Origin: Sulfitobacter guttiformis
GTDB taxonomy: Bacteria > Pseudomonadota > Alphaproteobacteria > Rhodobacterales > Rhodobacteraceae
NCBI RefSeq assembly: GCF_003610455.1
Contig: NZ_RAQK01000001.1
Location: 620,001 to 684,000 of the forward strand
Reading direction: 5' to 3'
DNA: 64,000 bases
Positions within the stretch are counted from its first letter, which is position 1, and the number at the start of each line of letters is the position of its first letter. Under the pieces are notes generated by a model. The model saw only the letters and a list, made by a program, of their open reading frames with translations. It did not search any database and had not been told where the DNA came from. Of this stretch, positions 26,847 through 37,311 are shown one piece after another. The translations under genes and the position numbers were made by a program.

Positions 26847-27266
26847 ATGGACCACACAATAACAGACCGAATTCATACCAGTTTCGCCGCGCAGAGCATG
26901 ATGGTAACGCTTGGCGCAGAGCTTTTGGAGGTCGAAGCAGGTCTCGTGCGGATCACCGCGCCAATCCTGCCGCACACACAGCAGCAACAAGGGTTCGGGC
27001 ATGCGGGCCTGACATTTTCCATCGGAGACAGTGCGGCGGGTTATGCTGCGCTGACACTTATACCGTTGGACATGGAGGTCGTCACCGCAGAGATCAAAAT
27101 CAACCTTCTTGCGCCCGCACGCGGCGACCGTCTCATCGCAACAGGCCGCGTGATTAAAGGAGGCAAACGCCTGAGTGTGGTGACTGCAGAAGTTCATGCA
27201 GAGGAAAACGGCAGCCAGACCCTTATTGCCATCTTGCAAGGTACGATGGTGCCTGTCCCGCGCTAA
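26847..27266 (+). CDS. PaaI-family hotdog thioesterase
   Basis: This is a small hotdog-fold acyl-CoA thioesterase of 139 residues. The family active-site segment is GFGHAGLTFSIGDSAAGYAA, followed by the hotdog strands EIKINLLAPARGDRL and GRVIKGGKRLSVVTAEV. Enzymes of this type clear aromatic or short acyl-CoA esters, but no phenylacetate genes are nearby. It is in an operon with pdeM. It ends convergently with folD, 78 bases away. Confidence 0.86.
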   Translation: MDHTITDRIHTSFAAQSMMVTLGAELLEVEAGLVRITAPILPHTQQQQGFGHAGLTFSIGDSAAGYAALTLIPLDMEVVTAEIKINLLAPARGDRLIATGRVIKGGKRLSVVTAEVHAEENGSQTLIAILQGTMVPVPR

Positions 27267-27344
27267 CCCCTGATAAAAAGTTTCGTGGCCTACCCTACAT
27301 TCCGGCACGTTCACCCGCCACGCTGGAGGGTGAACGCAAATCTA

Positions 27345-28247
27345 TCAGGCGGTAAGGCCTTCCGGCTCATCCAGACCATTTGCGCGGCAACACGCCGTCA
27401 CCGTATTGGCAAGCAGGCAGGCAATCGTCATTGGCCCGACACCGCCCGGCACAGGCGTAATCGCCCCTGCCACATCCGCACAACTCTCGTAATCTACATC
27501 GCCGACTAATCTGGTCTTGCCCTCACCCTTTTCCGGCGCATCCAGACGGTTAATGCCGACGTCAATCACGGTCGCACCTGGCTTGATCCAATCGCCCGGC
27601 ACCATTTCAGGGCGGCCAACAGCCGCAACCACAATATCCGCACGGAGGACAACATCCGCCAGATCCTTGGTCCGGCTGTGGGCGATTGTCACCGTAGCGC
27701 TGTCATTCAACAAAAGTTGCGCCATCGGTTTACCCACAATATTCGAGCGCCCAATCACAACTGCATTCATCCCCGACAGAGAACCGTGATAGTCCCGCAA
27801 CATCATCAAACAGCCAAGCGGCGTACAAGGCACCATGCTTTTCTGCCCTGTCCCCAACAAGCCAACATTCGAGATGTGAAACCCGTCAACATCTTTTGCC
27901 GGCGAAATCGCGTTGATAATCAGATCTTCATCGAGATGCTTGGGCAGTGGCAGCTGGCACAAAATACCGTGGATTTCGGGATCATTGTTGAGCTGCTCAA
28001 TTACGGCCAACAGGTCAGCCTGCGATGTGTTCGCATCCAGTCTATGCTCGACCGACTTCATCCCGACCTCAAGAGTCATCTTCCCCTTAGAGCGGACATA
28101 AACCTCGCTTGCAGGGTCCTCTCCGACCAGAACGACAGCCAAACCGGGCGTAATCCCGTGATCCGCCTTTAAACGCGCCACATGCACGCCAACCTGTGCG
28201 CGCACCCGTGCTGCAAATTCCTTACCGTCAATAATCGCCGCTGTCAT
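27345..28247 (-). CDS. folD: Methylenetetrahydrofolate dehydrogenase / cyclohydrolase
   Basis: FolD interconverts 5,10-methylene-, 5,10-methenyl- and 10-formyl-tetrahydrofolate in the cytoplasm. The 300-residue protein has the catalytic Tyr50/Lys54 pair in EVYVRSKGK, the QLPLPKHL loop, the NADP site [17 protein letters not shown] and the terminal PGGVGPMT motif. It lies 103 bases downstream of fhs on the same strand, beyond the fhs terminator, so it is either served by readthrough or by its own promoter within that spacer. Confidence 0.97.
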   Translation of the reverse strand: MTAAIIDGKEFAARVRAQVGVHVARLKADHGITPGLAVVLVGEDPASEVYVRSKGKMTLEVGMKSVEHRLDANTSQADLLAVIEQLNNDPEIHGILCQLPLPKHLDEDLIINAISPAKDVDGFHISNVGLLGTGQKSMVPCTPLGCLMMLRDYHGSLSGMNAVVIGRSNIVGKPMAQLLLNDSATVTIAHSRTKDLADVVLRADIVVAAVGRPEMVPGDWIKPGATVIDVGINRLDAPEKGEGKTRLVGDVDYESCADVAGAITPVPGGVGPMTIACLLANTVTACCRANGLDEPEGLTA

Positions 28248-28291
28248 CTACCCGAACCTTTCCCAATTTTTCCGCTAACCCATAACACCAA

Positions 28292-28327
28292 AGTCAAAAC
28301 GGGACACAAGGTTTCCCCGTGTCCCGT
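28292..28327 (-). terminator. Rho-independent terminator after fhs
   Basis: On the minus strand ACGGGACAC and GTGTCCCGT (plus positions 28319–28327 and 28299–28307) form a 9-bp perfect stem, followed by TTTTGAC. It stands between fhs and folD and probably reduces folD expression relative to fhs. Confidence 0.8.
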
Positions 28328-28350
28328 CTTCGGCTTCGGTAAAAAAACGG

Positions 28351-30027
28351 TTAGAACAACCCTTCAACATCACCATCTGCGTTCAGCCTAATATTCTCGG
28401 CAGAGGGCACGCGTGGCAAGCCCGGCATGGTCATGATTTCTCCACAGATCGCGACGACAAATCCGGCCCCCGCAGACAGACGCACTTCACGCACAGGGAT
28501 CGTGAATCCTGTTGGCGCGCCGCGCATTTCTGGATCTGTCGTAAAGCTGTATTGCGTTTTCGCCATACAGACCGGCAGATTTCCATATCCCTGCTCTTCC
28601 CAATCAGCGAGTTGCTTGAGGATCTTGTTGTCCATCACGGCCGCATCAGCGCGGTAGATTTTGGTCGCAATCGTATTTATCTTGTCCGACAGGCTCATTT
28701 CATCGGGATAGATCGGCGCGAAATTGGCCTCGCCTTTCTCAATAATATCAACCACTTTGGTGGCAAGATCTGCAGACCCTTCGGATCCCAGTTCCCAGTG
28801 ACGCGACAGAACAGCCTCTGATCCTTGGGTCGCAACATAGTCTTTTACAGCCTGAACTTCGGCGTCCGTGTCGGTGACAAAATGGTTTATGGCCACAACC
28901 ACAGGTACACCGAATGATTTCAGGTTTTCGATATGACGGCCAAGGTTGGCACAGCCGCTGTTGACGGCTGCAACATCCTCGCGGCCCAGATCGGCTTTGG
29001 CTACGCCACCGTTCATTTTCATTGCGCGCACCGTAGCCACAAGCACGACAGCAGAGGGGGCAATACCCGCTTTGCGGCACTTGATGTTAAGGAACTTCTC
29101 AGCCCCCAAATCTGCACCAAAGCCGGCTTCGGTCACCACATAATCCGCCAGTTTGAGCGCTGTTGTCGTTGCGATCACCGAGTTACAGCCATGCGCAATG
29201 TTCGCAAACGGGCCACCGTGCACGAATGCAGGGTTATTCTCGAGGGTCTGCACGATATTGGGCTGCATCGCATCCTTCAGCAGAACAGTCATCGCGCCAT
29301 CCGCCTTGATGTCACGGCAGAACACGGGTGTGCGGTCGCGGCGGTAGGCCACGATCATCTGGCCCAGACGCTCCTGCAAATCGTCAAGGTCTTTGGCAAG
29401 GCACAGGATCGCCATCACTTCGGAGGCAACCGTGATGTCAAAACCGGCCTCGCGCGGGAAGCCGTTGGACACACCGCCCAGCGACGCGGTGATCTGGCGC
29501 AGGGCGCGGTCGTTCATATCCAGCGCACGGCGCCACACAACGCGGCGTGTGTCGATATCAAGCTCGTTGCCCCAATAGATGTGGTTATCAATCATCGCCG
29601 ACAGCAGATTATGCGCCGAGGTAATCGCGTGGAAGTCGCCTGTGAAGTGAAGGTTCATTTCTTCCATTGGTACAATCTGGGAGTAACCGCCACCAGCGGC
29701 CCCGCCCTTCATACCAAAGTTCGGACCAAGGGAGGCCTCACGGATACAAACAACTGCATTCTTGCCGATGCGGTTCAGACCGTCACCCAGACCAACAGTC
29801 GTTGTCGTCTTGCCCTCGCCCGCAGGAGTCGGATTGATCGCGGTCACAAGGATCAGCTTACCGTCCTCGCGATCCTGAACCGAGTTGATGAACGATTGGC
29901 TTACCTTCGCTTTGTCATGGCCGTAGGGCAGCAGGTCATCACTGGAAATGCCCAGCTTTGCGCCGATCTCCTGAATCGGTTTCTTTTTCGCTTCGCGTGC
30001 GATTTGAATGTCGGTTTTGAAAGCCAT
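28351..30027 (-). CDS. fhs: Formate–tetrahydrofolate ligase
   Basis: Fhs makes 10-formyl-tetrahydrofolate from formate, ATP and tetrahydrofolate. The 558-residue protein has the P-loop [18 protein letters not shown], the [12 protein letters not shown] formyl-phosphate region, and the C-terminal [19 protein letters not shown] 30027 with GGGGGA upstream fits the conserved [17 protein letters not shown] start. In front of it lies a 445-base gene-free stretch with a branched RNA candidate. With folD it forms a C1–folate pair, used by roseobacters to move one-carbon units from methylated substrates and formate. Confidence 0.97.
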   Translation of the reverse strand: MAFKTDIQIAREAKKKPIQEIGAKLGISSDDLLPYGHDKAKVSQSFINSVQDREDGKLILVTAINPTPAGEGKTTTTVGLGDGLNRIGKNAVVCIREASLGPNFGMKGGAAGGGYSQIVPMEEMNLHFTGDFHAITSAHNLLSAMIDNHIYWGNELDIDTRRVVWRRALDMNDRALRQITASLGGVSNGFPREAGFDITVASEVMAILCLAKDLDDLQERLGQMIVAYRRDRTPVFCRDIKADGAMTVLLKDAMQPNIVQTLENNPAFVHGGPFANIAHGCNSVIATTTALKLADYVVTEAGFGADLGAEKFLNIKCRKAGIAPSAVVLVATVRAMKMNGGVAKADLGREDVAAVNSGCANLGRHIENLKSFGVPVVVAINHFVTDTDAEVQAVKDYVATQGSEAVLSRHWELGSEGSADLATKVVDIIEKGEANFAPIYPDEMSLSDKINTIATKIYRADAAVMDNKILKQLADWEEQGYGNLPVCMAKTQYSFTTDPEMRGAPTGFTIPVREVRLSAGAGFVVAICGEIMTMPGLPRVPSAENIRLNADGDVEGLF

Positions 30028-30472
30028 GGTATCCCCCAATGAGTTGCCGCCTGAACACGTTCTAATGGATGCATACAAGGGTGTGCCAGCATGCCGCGTC
30101 TGGATTACGACATATCCAATGCGCGTTGCGGCGCGAAGAGCTGTCAGCGTTTCGTTTGGGAAACAGGCAAGTCTCCGGGCCGCGGATCAGTCTGGTGAGA
30201 GTGGGCACTACTCCCGCCACAGTTCGCTTGCGCAAAGTCGGACGACTTGAAAACATCCCTCCGGCGTGTCGCACTCACTGCCTTATTGGGCTTGCGCCTC
30301 GTCACGCCGAGGTCAGTCCGCGCTCGGAGGTTTTGAAAGAAAGATCAAGGATTTCCAATCAATACTCTCGTAGTGTTACCGGTGAACCCGCACACCTCTT
30401 GGTCAATAGGAGGTGAGCGGTCAGCAGAGCGCGAAATTGTGCAAGGTCGCTACGGCGAGAGCAAGCAAACGG
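30028..30472. other. Gene-free region between the MOSC gene and fhs
   Basis: There is no convincing coding sequence in these 445 bases on either strand. The central part, about 30165–30335, holds a set of paired arms described as an ncRNA candidate. On the minus strand an AT-rich stretch (30330–30370) lies directly upstream of the outer arm and could contain a promoter. Confidence 0.6.
30173..30329 (-). ncRNA. Branched structured RNA candidate upstream of fhs
   Basis: Four stems nest here. The outer arms 30318–30329 and 30173–30185 pair over 10 bases with a small internal loop. A second stem pairs 30303–30312 with 30258–30268 with one bulge. Two hairpins lie at 30235–30248 and 30197–30215. 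In the last hairpin one pair is G·U on the minus strand but an A–C mismatch on the plus strand, so the RNA is probably made from the minus strand, the fhs strand. It could be a leader/riboswitch for fhs or a free RNA; its size is near that of 6S RNA, but I do not recognise the family. Confidence 0.45.
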
Positions 30473-31060
30473 TCAGAGCATGCCGGGTGCCCATGGCCGC
30501 TGGTCAGGAATGTGCAATCGCATCCGCTCCCCCAATACCAATTCACCTTCCCGCTCAACCCACGCCGTAACCCCGCGCCGGTCCTTTCCAGCGCCTTTGA
30601 ACGCAGTCCCACGTCCCGGCATATCCTCCTCGATACCGCGTGCAGGTAGGGCGCAGGGTCGGTTTTCCATATCGATCACGATCGTGGCCCCTGACGCCGC
30701 TTGCAGGCGCGATGACGGGGGGAGATGGGTTAAATCAGCGATCCCCTCGATGACCAACGTCGCCCCCAAATAGCTGGGGTCGAGGCGATCAACCCCCATT
30801 TTTGCAGCAATCGCACCAATTTCTTCTACGCTCATGACACAAAGCTGGCGGGTATTCCTGATCTGGGTTCCTTTAGGATATTGCGACACAACTCGGCTGC
30901 ACGAAGGCCGTGTGAGTCCCCCATGATCCTCCCCCTCTGGGCCTTCAAAACCGAGCGTCAGTACATCGCGCGATTGTGCCATCAATCCCGCTGCGCGGTC
31001 AGGCACCACGCCCAGCCATGTGATGGTGCCATAGTGTTCAGTCGGGATAAGTGCCGGCAT
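30473..31060 (-). CDS. MOSC domain protein
   Basis: MOSC domains carry sulfur or act on molybdenum cofactor and, in YiiM/YuaD-type proteins, on N-hydroxylated compounds. The 195-residue protein is a single MOSC domain with the conserved cysteine Cys136 in MENRPCALPA. AGGAG precedes the ATG at 31060. It stands alone between ftsH and fhs; no molybdoenzyme gene is near. The substrate is unknown. Confidence 0.85.
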   Translation of the reverse strand: MPALIPTEHYGTITWLGVVPDRAAGLMAQSRDVLTLGFEGPEGEDHGGLTRPSCSRVVSQYPKGTQIRNTRQLCVMSVEEIGAIAAKMGVDRLDPSYLGATLVIEGIADLTHLPPSSRLQAASGATIVIDMENRPCALPARGIEEDMPGRGTAFKGAGKDRRGVTAWVEREGELVLGERMRLHIPDQRPWAPGML

Positions 31061-31101
31061 AAAGGTTCTCCTGTTCCGAGTGATCGTGCAATCACCAAAG
31101 G

Positions 31102-31133
31102 CAAAAGAAAAGGCCCCGCAAACCGCGGGGCCT
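31102..31133 (-). terminator. Rho-independent terminator of the tol–tilS–ftsH block
   Basis: On the minus strand AGGCCCCGC and GCGGGGCCT (31125–31133 and 31111–31119) form a 9-bp stem with a 5-base loop, followed by TTTTCTTTTG. It lies about 34 bases after the ftsH stop. Confidence 0.9.
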
Positions 31134-31166
31134 AAGTTCTTTTATACGACTGGCTCACATAAGTGA

Positions 31167-33089
31167 TCAGGTCGAGGGTTCAGGCTCCATCCCACCAGAA
31201 GGAGGTGTCTTTTTACCCTTGGCTTTCGGGATCGCCGTGATGCTTGGCGCTGACCCTGAGTCCGGTTTGTCGTCATCTTCAGGCTCGGTGGGCAGGTTAC
31301 CCGCCATCACCCGCTTTATTTCATCGCCCGTCAGGGTCTCGTATTCCAGCAAGCCCTGCGCCAAACGCTCGAACTCATCCGCATGATCTTCGATGAGCTT
31401 ATAAGCCCGGGAATAACCGGTATCGATGATCGCCTTCACTTCGGATTCGATCAACTCCTTGGTAGCGGCAGAAACACTAAAGCCTCCCGCACCGCCATTG
31501 GCCTGATACCCTGCCGCTGCTTCCTGATAGTCGATGTTTCCAACCTTGTCGGACATACCGTAACGCATCACCATCGCACGGGCCAACGCGCTGGCCTGCA
31601 TGATGTCGCCCACCGGGCCGGAAGACACGGATTCAGCGCCGTACTTGAAGATTTCAGCAGCTTTGCCCGCCATAGTCATGGCAATGCGCTCTTCGGCTTC
31701 GTCCTTGAACATCTGTAGCTTGTCCATCTCTGGCAGGCTCATCACCATGCCCAATGCACCACCACGCGGAATGATCGTTGCCTTGTACACAGGATCACAT
31801 TTTGGGAGCTTGATGCCCACAATCGCGTGTCCTGCCTCGTGGTAGGCCGTCTTTTCCTTCTGATCCTGCGTAAGGACCATAGACCGGCGCTCGGCACCCA
31901 TCATGATCTTATCCTTGGCGGACTCAAAATCCATCATCGCGACAAAGCGTCTCCCAACGCGGGCTGCTGTCAGCGCGGCCTCGTTTACAAGGTTCGCCAG
32001 ATCGGCACCCGAAAATCCGGGGGTACCGCGTGCAATGATCCGCAAGTCCACATCGGGGCCCAGCGGTGTCTTGCGTGCGTGGACACCAAGAATTTTCTCG
32101 CGGCCTTTAATATCGGGATTGCCTACAGTCACCTGACGGTCAAAACGGCCAGGACGCAGCAATGCAGGGTCCAGAACGTCCTTACGGTTGGTCGCCGCGA
32201 TGATGATAACACCTTCGTTGGCCTCAAAACCGTCCATCTCCACCAGCAACTGGTTGAGAGTTTGCTCACGCTCGTCATTACCGCCGCCGTAGCCCGCGCC
32301 GCGGGAACGGCCCACCGCGTCGATTTCATCGATAAACACAATGCAAGGCGCATTCTTTTTCGCTTGCTCGAACATATCACGGACACGGCTTGCACCGACA
32401 CCAACAAACATTTCGACAAAGTCGGAGCCCGATATCGTGAAGAAAGGAACGCCCGCTTCGCCCGCAATAGCACGTGCAAGCAATGTCTTACCCGTACCTG
32501 GAGGTCCCTCAAGCAGCGCGCCTTTAGGTATTTTGCCACCCAAGCGACTAAATTTTTGCGGATTGCGAAGGAACTCTACGATCTCTTCAAGTTCTTCTTT
32601 GGCCTCGTCAATGCCTGCAACGTCGTCAAACGTCACGCGACCATGCTTTTCGGTCAGCATCTTGGCTTTTGACTTACCAAAGCCCATTGCGCCACCTTTG
32701 CCGCCGCCCTGCATGCGGTTCATAAAGTAGATCCACACACCAATCAGCAAAAGTATCGGAAGCAGCGAGACGAGGAATGTCTGCAAACCGCTTTCCTGCT
32801 GGCTTTCGGCGCGGAACGGTACGTTATTGTCTGTCAACAACTTGGTTACCTCGGCGTCGATTGGTTTGATTGTGACATAATCACCGTCTGTCTGGCGGAA
32901 GCGAACCTGCTCACCGTCGAGGGTCACATTGCTCACGCTGCCGCTCTCGACAGAAGTTACAAAATCAGAATAGCTGATCTCGCGGTTTTGCATGCCACCA
33001 CTGTTCCCGCCACCGTTGAACAGATTGAACAGCGAAAATACGAGAACGAGCAGCACTGCCCAGAATGCCAGATTGCGAAAGTTGCCCAA
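31167..33089 (-). CDS. ftsH: ATP-dependent zinc metalloprotease FtsH
   Basis: FtsH is a membrane-anchored hexameric AAA protease that degrades misfolded membrane proteins and regulators. The start is a TTG at 33089: AGGAG lies 7 bases upstream, and the protein then begins [14 protein letters not shown] as in related alphaproteobacteria. A GTG at 33137 in the same frame has no such support. The 640-residue protein has two N-terminal membrane helices, the AAA domain ([24 protein letters not shown]), the zinc site HEAGHAIVG, and a Gly/Pro-rich tail. It is the last gene of the ruv–tol block, following tilS by 78 bases. Confidence 0.96.
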   Translation of the reverse strand: MGNFRNLAFWAVLLVLVFSLFNLFNGGGNSGGMQNREISYSDFVTSVESGSVSNVTLDGEQVRFRQTDGDYVTIKPIDAEVTKLLTDNNVPFRAESQQESGLQTFLVSLLPILLLIGVWIYFMNRMQGGGKGGAMGFGKSKAKMLTEKHGRVTFDDVAGIDEAKEELEEIVEFLRNPQKFSRLGGKIPKGALLEGPPGTGKTLLARAIAGEAGVPFFTISGSDFVEMFVGVGASRVRDMFEQAKKNAPCIVFIDEIDAVGRSRGAGYGGGNDEREQTLNQLLVEMDGFEANEGVIIIAATNRKDVLDPALLRPGRFDRQVTVGNPDIKGREKILGVHARKTPLGPDVDLRIIARGTPGFSGADLANLVNEAALTAARVGRRFVAMMDFESAKDKIMMGAERRSMVLTQDQKEKTAYHEAGHAIVGIKLPKCDPVYKATIIPRGGALGMVMSLPEMDKLQMFKDEAEERIAMTMAGKAAEIFKYGAESVSSGPVGDIMQASALARAMVMRYGMSDKVGNIDYQEAAAGYQANGGAGGFSVSAATKELIESEVKAIIDTGYSRAYKLIEDHADEFERLAQGLLEYETLTGDEIKRVMAGNLPTEPEDDDKPDSGSAPSITAIPKAKGKKTPPSGGMEPEPST

Positions 33090-33096
33090 GGAAATA

Positions 33097-33101
33097 CTCC
33101 T
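33097..33101 (-). promoter_or_regulatory. Shine–Dalgarno site that fixes the TTG start of ftsH
   Basis: AGGAG on the minus strand sits 7 bases before TTG 33089. No other in-frame start near the conserved N-terminus has such a site. Confidence 0.8.
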
Positions 33102-33167
33102 GAATTCGGTCCTGCGCGGGGATACTCCTCGCGCCACTACCCTAAGATAGAGACTGGCGCGGTTTGT

Positions 33168-34436
33168 TCAATGCGAAAGCAGAAATGAGGCGAAATCTGC
33201 GACGATCTGCGCGGTCCAATCGCTATTGTATCCAGCAAGCGGGGCCGCAACGAGGGTTTCATCCCGCCAGATGGCGGGAGACGACATAAGGGTGGGTCGG
33301 GGGAGACCTGTTTTACGCCAATCCGGCAGAATGCTGACAGATTCGCCCAATGCCCGAACTTCCAAATCAGGCGCATGTGGCCCAACAAGTCGCCAGCGAT
33401 TGTCCCACACTGCATCCGTGGGGCCGCGCAAATCCTTTACCGCGTTATATTCCCGCGTGATCCTGAATCGCCCTTTGCGCCGCATCACAAGACACCCAAA
33501 AACAGTTTTACGCTGTTGGTCCAGCATCTCGTTCGCCAACACTCCTGACCTCATTTTTCGCGGCGGATATGGGGCCGAGCTGATCCACTGCAACGCCCCC
33601 ATAAGCATCCGCCGCTCAATATCCGCAGGGATTGGCGGTGTGATTACTTCGGCAAAAACAAGGTCACCCCCCTCTTGGCACACATGGGTTTCTGCCTCGC
33701 GTCGGGTATAGTGAGACAATGCCTTTTGCGCCTGCCTCAAGGCATGGGCAGAATGGTTGATGCTGTCTGCCGTGATGCCCAGATCGGCCAGGTCCGGCAA
33801 AATTTGCCTTGCTTTTGTCCGACGGTATCGCGGGTCATCATTGCTCGGATCTTCGACCCAAGCGACCCCCTGCCGGTGCAGGTAGCGGCGCAGATCCGCG
33901 CGGCTTTGCTGCCAAAGAGGGCGCAACCAGCTTACGCCGTTGCGCGTGAACAGGCTCTCCATCTGCGCCAGCCCGTCGACGCCCGCAGCACGGCCCAGCC
34001 GGATCAAAAAATTCTCGGCGCTATCATCAATAGTATGGCCCAGAACGATGCCACCAATCCCGCGCTCCTTGGCCCAGTCGGCCATCAACGCATAACGTCC
34101 GTCCCGCGCGGCCGCAGGCAGGTTGCCGCTCCCCTCTGGGGCATCCCAATCCAGCACGTCATGCTCTATGTCAAGGTTTCTACATAAGCGCGCAACGCCA
34201 TCCGCCTCTGAACGGCTCTCGGGGCGCAGGCCATGATCCACAGTCACCGCCACCACAGGATGCCCTGTCTGAACGCACCAGCGCGCAACAAGGTGCAGGA
34301 GTGCAACGCTATCGCCGCCGCCCGAGACAGCAACGCCGATACGTTCGGGAAGCAAAGTTTGGAAGGCAGTATCAACAGCCCGCAAAAGCACGGCATCCTT
34401 ACCCTGCTGCATCAGCCATTCGTGGTTTAGCTGCAT
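33168..34436 (-). CDS. tilS: tRNA(Ile)-lysidine synthase
   Basis: TilS converts the wobble cytidine of the CAU-anticodon tRNA-Ile to lysidine, changing both codon and amino-acid identity. The 422-residue protein has the N-type PP-loop SGGGDSVALLHLV and GHTIDDSAENFLIRL, then a C-terminal substrate-binding region. I took ATG 34436, which overlaps the cpoB stop by 10 bases; ATG 34412 is an alternative. It precedes ftsH, a conserved tilS–ftsH pair in many bacteria. Confidence 0.93.
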   Translation of the reverse strand: MQLNHEWLMQQGKDAVLLRAVDTAFQTLLPERIGVAVSGGGDSVALLHLVARWCVQTGHPVVAVTVDHGLRPESRSEADGVARLCRNLDIEHDVLDWDAPEGSGNLPAAARDGRYALMADWAKERGIGGIVLGHTIDDSAENFLIRLGRAAGVDGLAQMESLFTRNGVSWLRPLWQQSRADLRRYLHRQGVAWVEDPSNDDPRYRRTKARQILPDLADLGITADSINHSAHALRQAQKALSHYTRREAETHVCQEGGDLVFAEVITPPIPADIERRMLMGALQWISSAPYPPRKMRSGVLANEMLDQQRKTVFGCLVMRRKGRFRITREYNAVKDLRGPTDAVWDNRWRLVGPHAPDLEVRALGESVSILPDWRKTGLPRPTLMSSPAIWRDETLVAAPLAGYNSDWTAQIVADFASFLLSH

Positions 34437-35242
34437 CCCAGCTTGGCACGCTCTGCCTCCGCGAGCCCCGCAGCTGCACTGCCGGGGAACCGTGTTGGAA
34501 CTTCGCCCAGCGTGACGCAAGCCTCGGAGCTTTGCCCAAGCGTACCGAGTGCCGCACCAAGTTTAAACAGGGCATCCGGTGCAACCGTACCCGTAGGTGC
34601 CGCCCCGAAACTCGCTAAATATGCGCGGGCCGCCTCACGGGTGTCGCCCATGCCCTGCAGCGCGTCTCCGCGCAGCAAGTCCACTTCGGCGGCTATTGGA
34701 GAGCCCGGGTAGGTCTGATTAAAGGTCTCAAGCTGTTCTGCGGCGGTGCGAAAGTCACCGGATGCGAGCGCCTCCTGCGCCCGCTTGAAGTCATCCTGTT
34801 CACCTACGGCGAGTTGGCTTGAATTGGTAGGCGGCGCGACAGCGGGCGGCGGCGCTGTTGCCTGATCATTACCACCGAGAGTGGATGTCTCTCCCAGCGT
34901 GGTAATGTCGCCGCCTTCAAGTTCGACAAGGCGGAACTCTAGATCGGCAATCCGCCGCGTTCCATCATCGACGATCCGGTTGATGCGGAATTCAAGCTCT
35001 TCAGCTTTGGATGTCACGCGGCTCAGCTCGCTTTCCATCGCATTCACGCGTTCCAGAACAGAGGCGGGTAATTGCACCCCGCCTGCTGTGCCCGTTGTCG
35101 ACATCTCGCGCTTGAGCTTGGTCATCTCCACGCTCAGCGTCGACAGTTCCTGCCTGATGTCAGCAAGGGTCTGCGCGTCCTGTGCGCTGGCCCCCATAGG
35201 AACCGCACCAAGTACAATCGCGAAAATAAAAGCAAAGCGCAT
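34427..35242 (-). CDS. cpoB: Cell division coordinator CpoB (YbgF)
   Basis: CpoB is a periplasmic TPR protein that links peptidoglycan synthesis by PBP1B with Tol–Pal constriction. The 271-residue precursor has a signal peptide ending GASAQDA, a coiled-coil segment (IRQELSTLSVEMTKLKREM, LEFRINRIVDD) used for trimerisation, and a C-terminal TPR domain (DFKRAQEALASGDFRTAAEQ). It lies 30 bases after pal. It overlaps tilS by 10 bases. Confidence 0.92.
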   Translation of the reverse strand: MRFAFIFAIVLGAVPMGASAQDAQTLADIRQELSTLSVEMTKLKREMSTTGTAGGVQLPASVLERVNAMESELSRVTSKAEELEFRINRIVDDGTRRIADLEFRLVELEGGDITTLGETSTLGGNDQATAPPPAVAPPTNSSQLAVGEQDDFKRAQEALASGDFRTAAEQLETFNQTYPGSPIAAEVDLLRGDALQGMGDTREAARAYLASFGAAPTGTVAPDALFKLGAALGTLGQSSEACVTLGEVPTRFPGSAAAGLAEAERAKLGCS

Positions 35243-35271
35243 GATGCAGCTCCTTACAAACGGGCGTTAAC

Positions 35272-35796
35272 TCAGCTGTTTTGACCACCGGCAAGGACGG
35301 TCACAGCACGACGGTTCTTGGCATAGCATGCCTCGCTGGAACAAATCTCGATCGGGCGCTCTTTACCGTAGCTGACAACGCGCAGACGTGAGGAAGGTAC
35401 GCCGCGTGACACAAGATATTCCTGCGCTGCGTTGGCACGGCGCGCGCCCAATGCAAGGTTGTATTCGCGTGTGCCCTGCTCGTCCGCGTGACCTTCGATC
35501 ACGGCCTGATAATCACTGTTTGTGGTCAGCCACTGCGCTTGCCCGTCCAAGGTTGCGCGACCTGTCGCCGTCAGCGTTGACTGGTCAACTTCGAATAAAA
35601 CACGGTCACCGACTGTCTGGTTGAAATATGCGGTCGAGGACGGATCATTTGCACCACCTGCACCGAAACCACCACCCAGAGGTTGGCCCGCATTCGGGTT
35701 GACCGGACCGCCGCTATCACCGCCAAAACGGTTCGGGTTTGTACATGCCGACAGCGCTATAACTGCGACCAGAAGGCTCATTGGTAGGAATTTCAT
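35272..35796 (-). CDS. pal: Peptidoglycan-associated lipoprotein Pal
   Basis: Pal ties the outer membrane to peptidoglycan and is moved by Tol to the division site. The 174-residue precursor has the lipobox Cys18 (VIALSACTN), a Gly/Pro linker and the OmpA domain (RVLFEVDQSTLTATGRATL, VIEGHADEQGTREYNLALG). GAGG lies 9 bases upstream of ATG 35796, which decides against earlier in-frame starts. It follows tolB and precedes cpoB. Confidence 0.96.
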   Translation of the reverse strand: MKFLPMSLLVAVIALSACTNPNRFGGDSGGPVNPNAGQPLGGGFGAGGANDPSSTAYFNQTVGDRVLFEVDQSTLTATGRATLDGQAQWLTTNSDYQAVIEGHADEQGTREYNLALGARRANAAQEYLVSRGVPSSRLRVVSYGKERPIEICSSEACYAKNRRAVTVLAGGQNS

Positions 35797-35867
35797 CAGT
35801 CTCGACCTCATATCGGGTGTTTCGTGTTGTCCTGTCCCTACCACAGCGGCAGGGACAGGGGAAAGGG

Positions 35868-37190
35868 TTACTGCTGGAGCGGGGACCAGCTGGGGTCGGA
35901 GCCGCCTTCAGGGGTATTTACCTGTCTCAGGACACGTCCGGTGATATCGACGGAATAAAGCGTGGACACGCCGCCCTCACCCTGCGTCTCACGGGTGAAC
36001 ATGATGACGCGGCCATTTGGCGCCCATGTGGGGCCTTCGTCCAGAAACGATGCAGTGAGCAACCGCTCCTCCGAGCCGTCGGTTCGCATCACACCAATGT
36101 GGAAACGACCTGCGTTCTGTTTGGTAAAGGCCACCAGATCGCCACGGGGCGACCAGACGGGCGTGCCGTAGCGGCCATCACCAAACGAAATCCGACGCGC
36201 CTCACCGCCACCCGCGGACATGATGTACAACTGGGGCGAGCCGGAGCGGTCGCTCTCGAATACGATCTGGCTGCCATCAGGGCTGTAGCTGGGGGCGGTT
36301 TCGATCGAGGGCGTGTTGGTCAGACGTACCGACTGGCCCGAGTTGATGTCCATTGTATGGATGTCGGTGTTGCCGCCCTGCGAAATCGAGAAGACAACCG
36401 TATTGCCCGAAGGCGAGAAGCGCGGCGCGAAACTCATCGTTCCCTCACCGCCTTGCAACACGCGCTGCTGCACAGACCCGATATCGAGGACATAGATCCG
36501 TGGAAAGCCTGTCTCGTAACTTGTGTAGAGCACGCGGTCACCGGAGGGCGAGAAACGCGGCGCTAGCACGATCGAACTACTATCGGTCAGGTAGCGGACA
36601 TTGGCGCCATCATAATCCATAATCGCAAGACGCTTTTTGCGGTCGTCCTTTGGACCAGTCTCGGAGACATAGACCACGCGGCTGTCGAAATAACCGCCTT
36701 CGCCAGTGATCTGGCTATAGACCTGATCGGCCACTTTGTGCGCCATGCGGCGCCAGCCGTCCGTGGTGCCCGAAAACTGCATACCGTCGCCAATGCTGGT
36801 GCCAGAAACAACATCGAAAACCCTGAATTTCACATTGACCGAATTACCCGAAACCGAGACTGCACCCGTGATCAGCGCCTGTGCGTTGATCGCCTTCCAG
36901 TCTGGGAAAGAGACAGGCGCATTAAAATCGCTGTATTGCGCAATGAATGCAGAGCTGGGGATTTCGCGGAACACACCAGTGCCCTGCAAATCTTCAGCAA
37001 CCACCCGCGCCAGATCAGCGGCCAGTTGCCCTGCCTCGCCGGTCTCGGCCTGAAAATTCGGCACTGCAAAGGGGAGCGGCTGGATAATACCCTCCTCGAT
37101 GGTGATGCGCAGCGGTCCTTGCTGGGCCTGCACCGCAGATGCGATCCCGAGGGCACAAACCAGCGCCATACAGATATTCAAGTACTTCAT
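35868..37190 (-). CDS. tolB: Tol–Pal periplasmic propeller protein TolB
   Basis: TolB is a periplasmic protein that binds Pal and is released by TolA during constriction. The 440-residue precursor has a signal peptide ending ASAVQAQQG, an N-terminal alpha/beta domain, and a C-terminal six-blade beta-propeller with repeated SPDG/SPSG turns (for example [20 protein letters not shown]). It is in the normal place between tolA and pal, with 121 bases before it. Confidence 0.96.
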   Translation of the reverse strand: MKYLNICMALVCALGIASAVQAQQGPLRITIEEGIIQPLPFAVPNFQAETGEAGQLAADLARVVAEDLQGTGVFREIPSSAFIAQYSDFNAPVSFPDWKAINAQALITGAVSVSGNSVNVKFRVFDVVSGTSIGDGMQFSGTTDGWRRMAHKVADQVYSQITGEGGYFDSRVVYVSETGPKDDRKKRLAIMDYDGANVRYLTDSSSIVLAPRFSPSGDRVLYTSYETGFPRIYVLDIGSVQQRVLQGGEGTMSFAPRFSPSGNTVVFSISQGGNTDIHTMDINSGQSVRLTNTPSIETAPSYSPDGSQIVFESDRSGSPQLYIMSAGGGEARRISFGDGRYGTPVWSPRGDLVAFTKQNAGRFHIGVMRTDGSEERLLTASFLDEGPTWAPNGRVIMFTRETQGEGGVSTLYSVDITGRVLRQVNTPEGGSDPSWSPLQQ

Positions 37191-37311
37191 TAGAAACTCG
37201 TCCTTTCAGGGTCGAACACCAGTGCAATATTCCGCCATTGCTCGTATTTCTCAAGGGGAAGCGTAAAGCTGCCCTCACCACAGCGCAAAACCGCCCGCCT
37301 CACATTCATAC

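Noticed and set aside
30211..30225. CCCGCCACAGT on the plus strand resembles part of a cobalamin riboswitch box
   Set aside because: The other B12-box segments do not align well, and no plus-strand gene follows for more than 12 kb.
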